A stretch of DNA of 64,000 bases. It comes from Verrucomicrobiota bacterium (GTDB taxonomy: Bacteria > Verrucomicrobiota > Verrucomicrobiia > Opitutales > Opitutaceae). Under the pieces are notes generated by a model that searched no databases, had not been told where the DNA came from, and saw nothing but the letters and a program-made list of their open reading frames with translations. Location of the stretch: NCBI GenBank assembly GCA_028293545.1, contig JAQGOP010000007.1, positions 124,001 to 188,000 of the forward strand, in the 5' to 3' direction. Both the position numbers and the translations under genes were made by a program. This document shows, in pieces, positions 45,099 to 54,079 of the stretch; position 1 is the first letter of the stretch, and the number at the start of each line of letters is the position of its first letter.

Positions 45099-45130
45099 CT
45101 CGCGGCGGCAGAGCCGCTCGGCGCGTTCCC

Positions 45131-46225
45131 CTATTTCGCGGCGCTGCGCACTTGGGCGGAGAACGCGGCGAAATCGTCGACGAGCGGCGCGCCTTCCGTG
45201 CCGATCATTTTCACCAGCGAGCGCTCGTCCTTGAAACCGCTGCCGGTCACGAGGCAGACCACCGGGACGTTTTTGTCCAACTCGCCGCGGCGCACCGCTC
45301 CCGCCACGCCGGCCAGGGCGACGGCGCCGGCGGGTTCGCAGAAAACGCCCTCTTCCTTGGCGAGGCGCGCCTGCCACGACCACGCTTCGTCATCGGTGAC
45401 GACGTGGCCCTGTCCGCCGGATCGGCGGCACGCGGCGACCGTGTCGTGGGCGTCGATGATGCCGCCCACCTGGAGGCCGCTGATGGCGGTTTTCGATTCG
45501 ACCGCGCGGGCTTCATTTTTCCCCTCGCGAAGCGGCGCGGCGATCGTGTCGTTGCCAGCGGGCTGGACGCAGTGGACGTGCGCGCGTCCGGCCCAGCCTT
45601 GGCGGGTGGCGAGGGTTTCGAATCCGCGGGCCACGGCGAGCGTGAGCCCGCCGGCGCCGGCGGGAGTGAACACGTGCATTTCCTTCGGGCCGAGAATCTC
45701 GGCGAGTTCGAAGCTGATCGTCATCACTCCCGCCATGCCGCGCGGCGAAAATGCGAACGCGCTGATCTCAAGCCCTGCGTCGAGCTCGGCGGCGAGTCCC
45801 CTCAATCCGTTCATGACCTGCGCGCTGATGGCGGGCGAGGTGCCGAAATTCCTGATGCGCACGAGCCGGGCGCCGTACGCGAGCATCTGCCGGAGTTTTC
45901 CCTCGGGCGCGCCCTCGACGATCGCGAGGTGGCAGGACATGCCCGCGCGCGCGCAATACGCGGCCACGGCGGCGCCGGTGTTGCCGCTGGAGGTGCCGAG
46001 GCAGATTTTTTTCCCGTCCTGCTGCAGGTGGCTGATCGCGGACGAGGCGAACCGGTCCTTGTAGGAGCCGGTGGGATTCGCGCCCTCGTATTTGAACCAG
46101 AGTTCGCGCAGGCCGAGCTCGGCGGCCAGTTTCGTCGAACGAATCAGCGGCGTGCCGCCTTCGCCCAAGGTTACCTGCGTCGTTTTCGGTGCTCCCCACA
46201 GCTCCGCGTATTTCCAATGGTTCAT
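45131..46225 (-). CDS. Threonine synthase-like PLP enzyme
   Basis: 364 residues of the fold-type II PLP family. The Schiff-base lysine is Lys56 in NPTGSYKDRFA; the phosphate-binding loop is SSGNTGAAVAAYC, and FTPAGAGGLTLAVARG with VVTDDEAWSWQ completes the pattern for the threonine synthase branch. The catalytic residue arrangement suits beta/gamma replacement or elimination of a phosphorylated or hydroxylated amino acid. The gene lies among sugar catabolism genes rather than with homoserine genes, so a side role such as deamination of a hydroxy amino acid is possible; threonine synthesis cannot be excluded. Confidence 0.88.
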   Translation of the reverse strand: MNHWKYAELWGAPKTTQVTLGEGGTPLIRSTKLAAELGLRELWFKYEGANPTGSYKDRFASSAISHLQQDGKKICLGTSSGNTGAAVAAYCARAGMSCHLAIVEGAPEGKLRQMLAYGARLVRIRNFGTSPAISAQVMNGLRGLAAELDAGLEISAFAFSPRGMAGVMTISFELAEILGPKEMHVFTPAGAGGLTLAVARGFETLATRQGWAGRAHVHCVQPAGNDTIAAPLREGKNEARAVESKTAISGLQVGGIIDAHDTVAACRRSGGQGHVVTDDEAWSWQARLAKEEGVFCEPAGAVALAGVAGAVRRGELDKNVPVVCLVTGSGFKDERSLVKMIGTEGAPLVDDFAAFSAQVRSAAK

Positions 46226-46258
46226 AAAAGTCGGTCTGGCGAACGAAGGGGGGCTGAG

Positions 46259-47365
46259 TCAAGCCCACGGTCCTTCCGCGCGCTGCACGAAACCGGTGCG
46301 CATCGTGGCGGTGACTTCGCCCTGGCCGGGAATTACGCGCACCGCGTTCAGGCTCACCAGGTCGGGAAAACGCCCGACCGGTGATGTGCTCGGCTGCAGG
46401 GTGATGAGGTGGCCCTCGCCCCAGAGGGGATAATGCCGGGCGCCGCCGCCGCTGGCCCACGACCACGCGTAGGGAAAAACGTCGAGGTCCCACTGCATCG
46501 AAAATCCGAGGCTCCGCGCTTCGTTCCAGATGCAGCCCCAGCCCGCGCTGAAGTCCCCCAGCTGGACCGAGTGATCCAGGCCGCTTTTTTCCGCGGGCAC
46601 GATGCTGCAGTCGCGCAGCGCGCCGCCGACGCGCTCGGGCACGAACGGCCATTGCCCGGAGTAGCCGGCCTGGAGCTGGATCGCCTCGGGATGGTCGCCG
46701 CGGAACACCTGCACGGTTTTCGCCGGCGTGACCAGGCGCGCGCCGTGGAGCAAAGCCCCGCCAAACGTCGGATGCTGGAGCCACGCGACGGGCAATGGTT
46801 CCGCGCTGCGGTTTTCCACGGTTTCACGCCAGTCCATCAACGCACTGCCGGCCTTCACCGTCAGCTCCCGCCGGTACACCAGCGGTGTGCGCACGGACGC
46901 GCCGCGGAGCGTGACGGTCAATTCGCTGCGCGTGCTGCGGATGGTTTCAACCACCCACGGCACCGCGCGCAATTCGCCGTGGGTGCCGACCGGCGCGCCG
47001 AAATAATCGCCGGCGAAAAATCCGTTGGGCAGCGAGACATACCAACTGCCGTCCATCGTGTCGAAGAGGTCGGTGCCGGGTCCCATCGGTTGGGCGAGGA
47101 AGTGGCGCCGCGCCGGCGGCAGGAGCGGATTGCGCCAGATGACGTCGAGGTTTTCGGCCTTGTGAAGGTACGAGGTGATCGCGCCGCCCTGCTCGGGCCA
47201 GAGTTCGACGCGGTAGAACGAATTCTCGATGGTGAGCAGGCGTTGCGTGGCGGTGTTGCGCCAGCGAGCCACCGGCTTGGCGAATTGCCCGGCGCCCCGG
47301 GTCTGGGTTCGTTTCGCTGAACGCGAGAGTTGACCGCGTTGGTTTCGTTTCACTGGCTTCGTCAT
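46259..47365 (-). CDS. Galactose-mutarotase-like (DUF4432-like) protein
   Basis: 368 residues of a beta-sandwich type: RLLTIENSFYRVELWPEQGG and AITSYLHKAENLDVIWRNP open the fold, LPVAWLQHPTFGGALLHGA holds the conserved His, and YAWSWASGGGARHYPLWGEG is typical of aldose-1-epimerase-like proteins of unknown substrate. The N-terminal 40 residues are basic and of low complexity. The ATG at 47365 overlaps the opposite-strand ATG at 47364; a GTG at 47272 (giving VARWRNTATQRLLTIEN) would avoid this and may be the real start. Confidence 0.75.
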   Translation of the reverse strand: MTKPVKRNQRGQLSRSAKRTQTRGAGQFAKPVARWRNTATQRLLTIENSFYRVELWPEQGGAITSYLHKAENLDVIWRNPLLPPARRHFLAQPMGPGTDLFDTMDGSWYVSLPNGFFAGDYFGAPVGTHGELRAVPWVVETIRSTRSELTVTLRGASVRTPLVYRRELTVKAGSALMDWRETVENRSAEPLPVAWLQHPTFGGALLHGARLVTPAKTVQVFRGDHPEAIQLQAGYSGQWPFVPERVGGALRDCSIVPAEKSGLDHSVQLGDFSAGWGCIWNEARSLGFSMQWDLDVFPYAWSWASGGGARHYPLWGEGHLITLQPSTSPVGRFPDLVSLNAVRVIPGQGEVTATMRTGFVQRAEGPWA

Positions 47366-48335
47366 GGCGAAAAAAATTGCTTCAACCCTGCTGCTTGACC
47401 TGTCCGCGTTGCCGGAGGGCTTTCATCGTCGGCGCGTCGCCCGCGACGGCGTGGGCTTCGAGGCGTTCATCTGGCGCGGCGGCGCGGGGCCGGTGCTGCT
47501 CGTGAACGGCGCCACCCACGGCGACGAATACGAAGGCCCGACGCTGCTGCAGCAGTGGGTGCAGCGCTGGAAGCCGCGCCGCCTGCGCGGGACGGTGGTG
47601 TTCATCCCGGTGTTGAACGAGGTCGCGTTCTTTGCCGGCGCGCGCTGCCGCCCCGACGATGGCGCCAACCTCGCGCGGAGTTTTCCCGGCGACCGGCGCG
47701 GTTCGCCCACGCAGCGGCTCGCGAAACTGTTCGACGACCAGCTGCTCGCGCAGTGCACGCATTACGCCGATTTCCACAGCGCGGGCGTTGCGAACGAGCT
47801 CAAGCCCTGGGTCGGTTACGTGACGAACCTGCCGAAGGCGGTCGATCGCGACCAGGCCAGGATGGCGGCGTGCTTCGATTCCTTCTGGAGCTGGTCGGGC
47901 CCGTACCTGCCCGGACGCACGCTCAGTGCGGCGGCGGACCGGCGCATCCCGGCGATCTACACCGAGTGCCGCGGAGCCGGCGACGTGGCGGCGGCGGACC
48001 TCGCGGCGCTCGACGCCGGCCTGCGCCGCATGCTGGTCGTGCTCGGGTTGGTCGCGGGAAAAATGCCGCGCCTGCGCGCCCAGGTCACCCGCATCACCCG
48101 CAGCGTGCGCGAAACCCATCTCCAGGTTCACCACCAGGCGCCGCACGACGGCCTGTTTATCTCGCGGGTCCGCCTGAACCAGAAAGTTCGTCGCGGCGCG
48201 CCGATCGGAGAAGTGCTCACGCTCGCCGGCCAGTCGACGGTCATTCCCGCGGAGCACGCGGGGAAGGTCGTCGTGGTGCGACTCCAGCGCTCCGTCCGGA
48301 AGGGCGACGCGCTCGCGGTGCTCGCGCCGATTTGA
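47364..48335 (+). CDS. AstE/AspA-like deacylase (succinylglutamate desuccinylase family)
   Basis: 323 residues. Zinc ligands His52 and Glu55 appear in NGATHGDEYEGP and His138 in YADFHSAG; the catalytic Glu is in AIYTECRGAG. The last third is a beta-barrel domain ending GKVVVVRLQRSVRKGDALAVL, usual for the family. The family removes acyl groups from N-acyl amino acids or related amides; in this cluster it might act on an N-acyl sugar amine, but that is inference. It diverges from the mutarotase-like gene with overlapping start codons. Confidence 0.85.
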   Translation: MAKKIASTLLLDLSALPEGFHRRRVARDGVGFEAFIWRGGAGPVLLVNGATHGDEYEGPTLLQQWVQRWKPRRLRGTVVFIPVLNEVAFFAGARCRPDDGANLARSFPGDRRGSPTQRLAKLFDDQLLAQCTHYADFHSAGVANELKPWVGYVTNLPKAVDRDQARMAACFDSFWSWSGPYLPGRTLSAAADRRIPAIYTECRGAGDVAAADLAALDAGLRRMLVVLGLVAGKMPRLRAQVTRITRSVRETHLQVHHQAPHDGLFISRVRLNQKVRRGAPIGEVLTLAGQSTVIPAEHAGKVVVVRLQRSVRKGDALAVLAPI

Positions 48336-48346
48336 CGGACGCGGGC

Positions 48347-49093
48347 TCACGCGAGAAGTCCGCCGTCGACGACCCAAGTTGTCCCGGTGACGAAGCGCGC
48401 GCCGTCTGAGCAGAGGAAAGCGACCACCGCGCCGATATCCTCGGGCGCGCCCTGGCCCATCGGCGTCCGTCCGGCGACGTCAGAATCCAGGCCGCGCGCC
48501 GCCAGCTCCTGGATGAGCTGGGCGTTGCGGCCGGTGGCGATGTCGCCCGGCGCGACGGCGACCACGCGGATGCGATCGGCGGCGAGTTCCTTCCCCATCG
48601 ACTGGGCCAGCGAGGAAACAGCCGCCTTGGTCGCCGCGTAGACGATCGCGCCGCGCTGCGGCCGGAAGGCGTTGATCGACGAAATGTGGATGAGCGTGCC
48701 GCCGCCCGAGCGGCGGAGATGAGGCACGGCGGCCTGCGAGCAGAAGAGCACGCCGCCCAGGTTGACGTTGAGGACCCAATTGACGTACGCCGGGTCGAGT
48801 TCCTCGAGCGAGCGCGTCGTGCCGGGACCGGTGACGGCGGCGTTGTTGACGAGGACATCGAGGCCACCGAGGCGCGCGGCCGCTTCGTCGACGAACGCGC
48901 GGCACTGGTCGGGCTGGGCGACGTCCACCCGAAGCGCGATCACGCGCTCGCCGTATTTTTCCACGAGCGGGGCCGCGACCGCCGGGTCGGGCTGGCCGAT
49001 GGCGACGCGGGCGCCCTGGGCGAGGAATGTTTCGGTGATGGCGCGGCCGATGTTGGTGGCGCCGCCTGTGACAATAATCCGGGTTGGCTGCAT
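48347..49093 (-). CDS. Short-chain dehydrogenase/reductase
   Basis: 248 residues from the ATG at 49093; the frame continues upstream without a good start. The coenzyme loop is VTGGATNIGRAI (TGGATNIG at 9-16), LDVLVNNAAV is followed by NVNLGGVLF, the catalytic residues are Ser in ISSINAF and Tyr/Lys in YAATKAAV, and the end is TGTTWVVDGGLLA. Convergent with the deacylase (11-bp gap) and divergent from the kelch protein. General sugar-alcohol or 3-oxoacyl reductase activity is possible. Confidence 0.9.
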   Translation of the reverse strand: MQPTRIIVTGGATNIGRAITETFLAQGARVAIGQPDPAVAAPLVEKYGERVIALRVDVAQPDQCRAFVDEAAARLGGLDVLVNNAAVTGPGTTRSLEELDPAYVNWVLNVNLGGVLFCSQAAVPHLRRSGGGTLIHISSINAFRPQRGAIVYAATKAAVSSLAQSMGKELAADRIRVVAVAPGDIATGRNAQLIQELAARGLDSDVAGRTPMGQGAPEDIGAVVAFLCSDGARFVTGTTWVVDGGLLA

Positions 49094-49221
49094 CGCGTTT
49101 CGATTGGTTTGAATGCTATGTCCGGCGTTTACGCACGAACGAATATCAACCGCTGGTAAGGGTTTGTGCCCACTTCGCAAGCCATGCTGGTCACGTTTCG
49201 TGGCCAGCGGAATCGGTTTGT

Positions 49222-50811
49222 ATGTCGGGAATGCGTGCGACAGTCCCTGTGCCCGTGGAAAATAAAAAACCGCAGTCGCTGCTCACGTTGTCACCGGTCA
49301 CGCTCGGAAAATCTTCGAAAACGCCGGGCGCGATTTCGGCTTTATTCGATCCGGCGCGCAAATGCTGGCGTGTGAAATGGCGCGCCGGCTCTGGGGCGTG
49401 GGTCGAGGCGCAGTGTGTCGCGGGTGAACGCTCGTGGACGAAACCGGCGGTGAAGGCGGGCGAACCCGACACGGCGCCTGACTCGCCGCCGCCGGTCGGA
49501 GACGCAGCCCGGCGGGACGCCCCGGAAGGCGTGCTGGCGATGCAGTCGCTCGACGGCGGACGCGTCGCAGTTCGCACGGGCAAGCGCGTCGTGGGAAGGC
49601 CGCCGGTTTTTCCGAGCGCGAGCCTGGTGCTGACGGTCGAGGACACGAGTGGCTGGCGCGATTTCGCCTTCGCCGACGAAACGCCGGAAGTGGAAGTCAT
49701 TTCCGCGGCGCTGGCATTGGCCCCCGGTTTCTGGCTCGCGGCGTACCTCGTGGCGGATGGCGCGGAGGGCGGCGTTTGCCGAGTCGTGCAGGTGGCGAGT
49801 GACGCGCGGCCGGAGGTTTCCAAGGCGTGGGAAAAACTGCCGCCTTATCCGCAGGCGCCGGGGATGGCGGGCATCATAACAGGACAGCATCGTGGCGTGA
49901 TCATCGCGGCCGGCGGCGCGAATTTCCCCGACCTGCCGCCATGGGAGAACGGGAAGAAAAAAATTTACGACGAGATCTATGTGCTGCTGCCTGGGAAGGA
50001 TGCATGGCAATCCGCCGGCCGCCTGCCCGGGCCTCGCGGCTATGGCGCGGTGGTGAGCGTGCCCGACGGGGTGCTCATCGCGGGTGGGGAAGACGGCGAG
50101 CGGGTGTTTGCGGACACGCTGCTGCTCCAATGGGACGGGGACAAAGTGCAGGTCCGTCAAGGACCGGCCCTGCCGGCCCCGACAACGTGCGCGGTGGGGG
50201 CGGTGCTGGATGGAAAAGTCTACGTGGCGGGCGGCTATGCGGCCGGTGCGCCGCGCTTGAGCCAGTCGATATTCTGGTCGCTGGACTTGGGCAAACCCGC
50301 GGGGACGTGGGAGCAACTTCCACCGGTGCCGGGAAAAACCCGCGCGCTCGCGGTGGCGGCGGCAGTGGGCGGGGCGTTTTACCTGTGCAGCGGAATTGAA
50401 ATCAGCGCGGTGCCGGGCAAGGCGCCCGCCGAAGCGGCGCCGGGCGTGTACCTGAAGGACGCGTATCGTTACCGGCCGGGTGCGGGATGGGAAAAACTCC
50501 CGGACCTGCCGTGGTCGGCGATCGCGGCATCCTCGCCGGCGCCGGTGACGGAGTCGCCGGCCCGAGTGTTCGTGATGGGCGGAGTCGACGGTCGCCAGGT
50601 CGGAAACCTGCCGCGCGCCACGGTGCTGCCGAATGACATCATCTATTTCGACATCGCCGGAAACCAATGGAAGCACTGGCACGAAGCGTGGCCGATGCCG
50701 GTGGTGTGTATCCCGGCGGTAGAGATAGATGCGGGCTGGCTGCTCGCATCCGGGGAAATCATGGCGGGCAAGCGCACGACCGAGACGTGGCTATGGCGGA
50801 TCGAAGCATAG
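49222..50811 (+). CDS. Kelch-repeat protein, N-acetylneuraminate epimerase (NanM)-like, with N-terminal extension
   Basis: 529 residues from the ATG at 49222. From about residue 200 it forms a kelch propeller of the NanM type: AGIITGQHRGVIIAAGGANF, PWENGKKKIYDEIYVLL, GYGAVVSVPDGVLIAGGEDG, KVYVAGGYAAGAPR and VFVMGGVDGRQVGNLPR. NanM converts alpha- to beta-N-acetylneuraminate. Residues 1-190 are an additional region, Pro/Ala-rich first, then beta-rich (RVAVRTGKRVVGRPP, ASLVLTVEDTSGWRDF), resembling a propeller-associated or carbohydrate-binding segment but not identified. No signal peptide is evident. It suggests a sialic-acid link to the 20-25 kb operon. Confidence 0.8.
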   Translation: MSGMRATVPVPVENKKPQSLLTLSPVTLGKSSKTPGAISALFDPARKCWRVKWRAGSGAWVEAQCVAGERSWTKPAVKAGEPDTAPDSPPPVGDAARRDAPEGVLAMQSLDGGRVAVRTGKRVVGRPPVFPSASLVLTVEDTSGWRDFAFADETPEVEVISAALALAPGFWLAAYLVADGAEGGVCRVVQVASDARPEVSKAWEKLPPYPQAPGMAGIITGQHRGVIIAAGGANFPDLPPWENGKKKIYDEIYVLLPGKDAWQSAGRLPGPRGYGAVVSVPDGVLIAGGEDGERVFADTLLLQWDGDKVQVRQGPALPAPTTCAVGAVLDGKVYVAGGYAAGAPRLSQSIFWSLDLGKPAGTWEQLPPVPGKTRALAVAAAVGGAFYLCSGIEISAVPGKAPAEAAPGVYLKDAYRYRPGAGWEKLPDLPWSAIAASSPAPVTESPARVFVMGGVDGRQVGNLPRATVLPNDIIYFDIAGNQWKHWHEAWPMPVVCIPAVEIDAGWLLASGEIMAGKRTTETWLWRIEA

Positions 50812-50920
50812 GGCGTGCCCTGATCCGCGCCGGGACGGCAAAACGTGGCACGCTTTGGGGACAGTACGCGGTGTAAATCGCGGCGCGGAACTTCGCGTTT
50901 TGTCGCGGGACGATGGGGCG

Positions 50921-51643
50921 ATGGAAATTCACGTCGGATGCTCGGGCTGGTTTTACTGGCACTGGAAGGGGATATTCTATCCCGAGTCCGAGCCGACGCA
51001 CCGATGGTTCAAGCACTACACCGGGGTGTTCGGCACAGTGGAGCTGAACGCGCCGTTCTATAAATGGCCGCGGGAGACGACGGTGCGCGGCTGGAAGCGA
51101 AACGCGCCGGCGACCTTTCGTTACACGGTGAAGGTGAACCGGGAAATTACGCACGAGCGCCGCATGGTGCGCACGAAGCTCCTGGTCCGGAAGTTTTATG
51201 AAATCGGCGGCGTGCTGGGTTCGCAGATGGGCTGTTTCCTTTTTCAATTTCCGCCGAGCTACAAATTCACCGCGTCGCGTTTGAAGAGCATCGCGGGCCA
51301 GCTCGACCCGGCGCAACGCAACGTGGTCGAATTCCGGCACAAGAGCTGGTGGCGCCCATCGGTCTATCGTGCGTTCGCGAAGCACAGGATCTGTTTCTGC
51401 GCCGTGAGCGCGCCGCGGTTCCCGGAGGAGCTGCCGCCGAAGGCCGATATCATCTACGTCCGCTTCCACGGACGGAGCCGCTGGTATCGGCACGACTACA
51501 CGACCGAGGAACTCACCGCTTGGGCGCAGCGCATCGCGAATTCCGGCGCGCGGGAGGCCTGGATTTATTTCAACAACGACCGGGAAGGATTCGCGATCAA
51601 GAATGCCTTGGACCTGAAAGGACTGCTGCAGGAACGACTCTAG
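50921..51643 (+). CDS. DUF72 family protein
   Basis: 240 residues from the ATG at 50921. It has the DUF72 TIM-barrel pattern: VGCSGWFYWHWKG at the start, VELNAPFYKWPRETTVRGW, FRYTVKVNREITHERR, GCFLFQFPPSY, VVEFRHKSWW, YVRFHGRSRWY and YFNNDREGFAIKNA near the end. The family is widespread and of unknown function; the barrel and conserved aromatic residues suggest a sugar-related or nuclease-like role. The gene follows the kelch gene with a 109-bp gap and converges with the M28 peptidase. Confidence 0.93.
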   Translation: MEIHVGCSGWFYWHWKGIFYPESEPTHRWFKHYTGVFGTVELNAPFYKWPRETTVRGWKRNAPATFRYTVKVNREITHERRMVRTKLLVRKFYEIGGVLGSQMGCFLFQFPPSYKFTASRLKSIAGQLDPAQRNVVEFRHKSWWRPSVYRAFAKHRICFCAVSAPRFPEELPPKADIIYVRFHGRSRWYRHDYTTEELTAWAQRIANSGAREAWIYFNNDREGFAIKNALDLKGLLQERL

Positions 51644-51659
51644 CGCCGCGGGAAAAAAT

Positions 51660-52994
51660 TCAAGCCGGCCCGCCTTGGGCCGGAGGGGTCGCACCCTGTT
51701 CCCAGCCGCCGAAGAGATTGTTCCATGACTCGAGGATGGTGGGGCGATCGACCTCGCTGATGAGAGCCTCGGCGCCCAAGTCCGCGGTGTTCGCCAAGTC
51801 GTTCACCAAATCGCCCACGGCTTGGAGCAGCGACGCCATCACCTCGGGCGACAGTCGGGCGATGGTGTCGTCGGGGCGATGATGGAAGAAACGCCCGCTC
51901 GCGCAGTTGTTGCGGATCAGGCTCACACCGGGGACACCCGCGGCGAGGAAGGGAAAATGGTCGAAGTAGGGCTGGGCGATTTGCTCATGGCGGAAAAATT
52001 GCCCGTGACGCTGGAAATGCGGCGCGAGCTTGCTGGCGATCGCGGGTGGCAGGACGCCGGTCAGGACGTTCCAGCCCAGCAGCGAACCGAAACTGTCGAG
52101 GTTCACCATGCACCGGCCCGCGTTCGCGAGGTCGGCGCGGTGCCGGCGGACATAGGCGGCGCTGCCGACGGAGAGCTGCTCCTCGGCACCGAACGAGATC
52201 AGCCGGATCGTGCGCAGCCTCGGCAAGGGCGCGAGCACGCGGGCGAGCTCGATGAGGCCGGCGGCGCCCGAGCCGTTGTCGTCGGCGCCGACCGAATCCG
52301 CTTGGGTGTCGTGATGCGCGCCGACGTAGATCACGCCGGCTTCGGGGTCGGTGCCGGGGAATTCGGCGATGATGTTGCTCGATTCCGCTGGACGCATCCC
52401 GCCGACCACCCGGCAGCGAGCCTGCGTGGCGCCCTGTTCGCGCCAGCGCCAAGCGTCGAGGTAGGCGACGTTGAGGACCGTCACCGCGCCGTGCAGGCGC
52501 GCGTACGCGGGGAAAATCGCATCGGCGAGAGGCGAAGCGCCCGGGTACCGGACGTCGACCATCAGCACGGCAAGCGGCGCGGCGGCGACGAGGCGCCGGT
52601 AATGATCCGGGGATTCAAGGTGGGTGCCGAGATGAAGCACGATCTTGCCGCGGAATTTCGCCGCGAGGTCGGTTTCCTGGTAGCCAGTCTGCGAGTCGAA
52701 GAAAACCAGCGGCCCCTCGACCCATTCGCCCCCGGTGCCGGGCGTGTTGACGAAGAGCGAACAGGGAAAGACGTGCCACGCGCCGCCGAAAAATACCTGG
52801 AGCTCCTGGGTCGTGACTTCGCGGGTCGCGACGGGGAAAACTTCGGACTGCACCCGCGCACCGGCGGCGGCGAACTGGGCGGCGAGGTATTCGCCGGCGG
52901 CCTGTTCACCGGGTTGGCCGGCAAGGCGAACGCCGATCGTCTCAGTCAGGTAGCGCAGGTGCGTCAACAGGAGGTCGGGCTGGATCGGGTCCAT
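51660..52994 (-). CDS. M28 family metallopeptidase
   Basis: 444 residues from the ATG at 52994. A PA-like insertion lies between the N-terminal strand region and the metal site. Zinc ligands are His227 in VGAHHDT, bridging Asp238 in GADDNGSG, Glu271/Glu272 in FGAEEQ (general base and ligand), Asp300 in NLDSFG and a final His in FFHHRPDDT. Family M28 covers aminopeptidases and glutaminyl cyclases. No signal peptide is seen, so it probably acts in the cytoplasm. Ends 16 bp from the convergent DUF72 gene. Confidence 0.92.
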   Translation of the reverse strand: MDPIQPDLLLTHLRYLTETIGVRLAGQPGEQAAGEYLAAQFAAAGARVQSEVFPVATREVTTQELQVFFGGAWHVFPCSLFVNTPGTGGEWVEGPLVFFDSQTGYQETDLAAKFRGKIVLHLGTHLESPDHYRRLVAAAPLAVLMVDVRYPGASPLADAIFPAYARLHGAVTVLNVAYLDAWRWREQGATQARCRVVGGMRPAESSNIIAEFPGTDPEAGVIYVGAHHDTQADSVGADDNGSGAAGLIELARVLAPLPRLRTIRLISFGAEEQLSVGSAAYVRRHRADLANAGRCMVNLDSFGSLLGWNVLTGVLPPAIASKLAPHFQRHGQFFRHEQIAQPYFDHFPFLAAGVPGVSLIRNNCASGRFFHHRPDDTIARLSPEVMASLLQAVGDLVNDLANTADLGAEALISEVDRPTILESWNNLFGGWEQGATPPAQGGPA

Positions 52995-53197
52995 GGCCCG
53001 GAATATGGTGGCGATGGGCGCGCGCGTAAAGCGCGGCACCGTTCGTCGAACGGCTTCCGGCAATCGCGCGGGCCGCAAACGTGACCGTGACCGAGCGACG
53101 GGAATTTAACCACGGAATTTCACGGGTGGCGCCCATCCAGGCACGGGGGGCGTTTGCCCTTGACGGTGCGGAAGGCGAAACGCTTTGTGTCCCCTAG

Positions 53198-53962
53198 ATG
53201 ATCTACAGGAAAACAGCCACGAGACGAGGCCGTGGTTTTTCCCGGGTTTGGCTCATGCTGTGGGCGGCGGTGTTCCCTGCGATGTTGAGCGCGGCGGACG
53301 AAGCGACGTTCGAGATTTATGTTCGCTCGAAGGTCGAGCAGCCGATGAAGGGCATGGCCAGGGAGCACGGCAGGATTTACGGGATCATCGCGATGAGCCA
53401 GATCGTCAACGCCGAGGAAAAACTGATCAAGCCGATGAACGAAACCGAGCTCCTCCGGCAATTACACCAAGTAATGTTGCACCGCGGATTCCACGAGGCG
53501 CCGAAGGGGACGAAACCGGATATCCTCCTCACGGTGCTATATGGCCGCAGTTGGATGCGTAATCCTTACCTCGAGGATGATTTGGTGCAGGACATCAACG
53601 AGGACCTCCAATCGGCGGCGATCGCCGGGCTGCCCACGCACTACATGAACCAAACCGAGGCGGGCCATGAGGAAAAGCTCCAGCGCGCGCAGAAGGAAAA
53701 ACTGATCATCGATATCACGGCGTGGAGATTCCCGACGAATCCCAGCGAAAAACGCCGGCAGCTTTGGCACACGACGATCAGCACGGACGATCCGGACCAT
53801 CAGGACCTGAATCGTTTGTCGGAGAAAATGCTGATTGCCGGGTCCACGTATTTCGACCGCAAGACCGATAAACCTGAAGTGTCGATCTCGAGCGAATTTC
53901 CGGAGGGCCGCGTCCTCATGGGGACGCCGACGGTGATCGAGCCGGCGGAGGAAAGGAAGTAG
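53198..53962 (+). CDS. Exported protein of unknown function
   Basis: 254 residues. A signal peptide is likely: basic MIYRKTATRRGRG, then VWLMLWAAVFPAMLSAADE. The mature part is polar and mixed alpha/beta (TFEIYVRSKVEQPMKGM, RIYGIIAMSQIVNAEEKL, KPDILLTVLYGRSWM, LIIDITAWRF, RQLWHTTISTDDPDH). I do not recognise a family; the general pattern resembles periplasmic DUF4136-like proteins. The stop TAG (53960-53962) is the TAG within the GTAG foot of a class B repeat, so the end of the protein may be shortened or extended relative to its ancestor. Confidence 0.7.
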   Translation: MIYRKTATRRGRGFSRVWLMLWAAVFPAMLSAADEATFEIYVRSKVEQPMKGMAREHGRIYGIIAMSQIVNAEEKLIKPMNETELLRQLHQVMLHRGFHEAPKGTKPDILLTVLYGRSWMRNPYLEDDLVQDINEDLQSAAIAGLPTHYMNQTEAGHEEKLQRAQKEKLIIDITAWRFPTNPSEKRRQLWHTTISTDDPDHQDLNRLSEKMLIAGSTYFDRKTDKPEVSISSEFPEGRVLMGTPTVIEPAEERK

Positions 53963-54079
53963 GGCGCGGTCTCCGACCCGCCTCGGGAGTCGTTGGCCTC
54001 GTACAGTTCCGTCCGTTCGTAAATCGTCCCTCGTAGATCGTGAATTTAGGCCGGAGGCGGGTCGGAGACCGCGCCCTAC
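53959..54079. repeat. Class B REP pair supplying stop codons to both convergent genes
   Basis: Forward unit from GTAG 53959-53962, inverted unit 54054-54079 ending CTAC. The spacer has the F motif (CGTAAATCGTCCCTCG). On the plus strand TAG 53960-53962 ends the exported protein; on the minus strand TAG 54078-54076 ends the matrixin gene. Confidence 0.95.
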
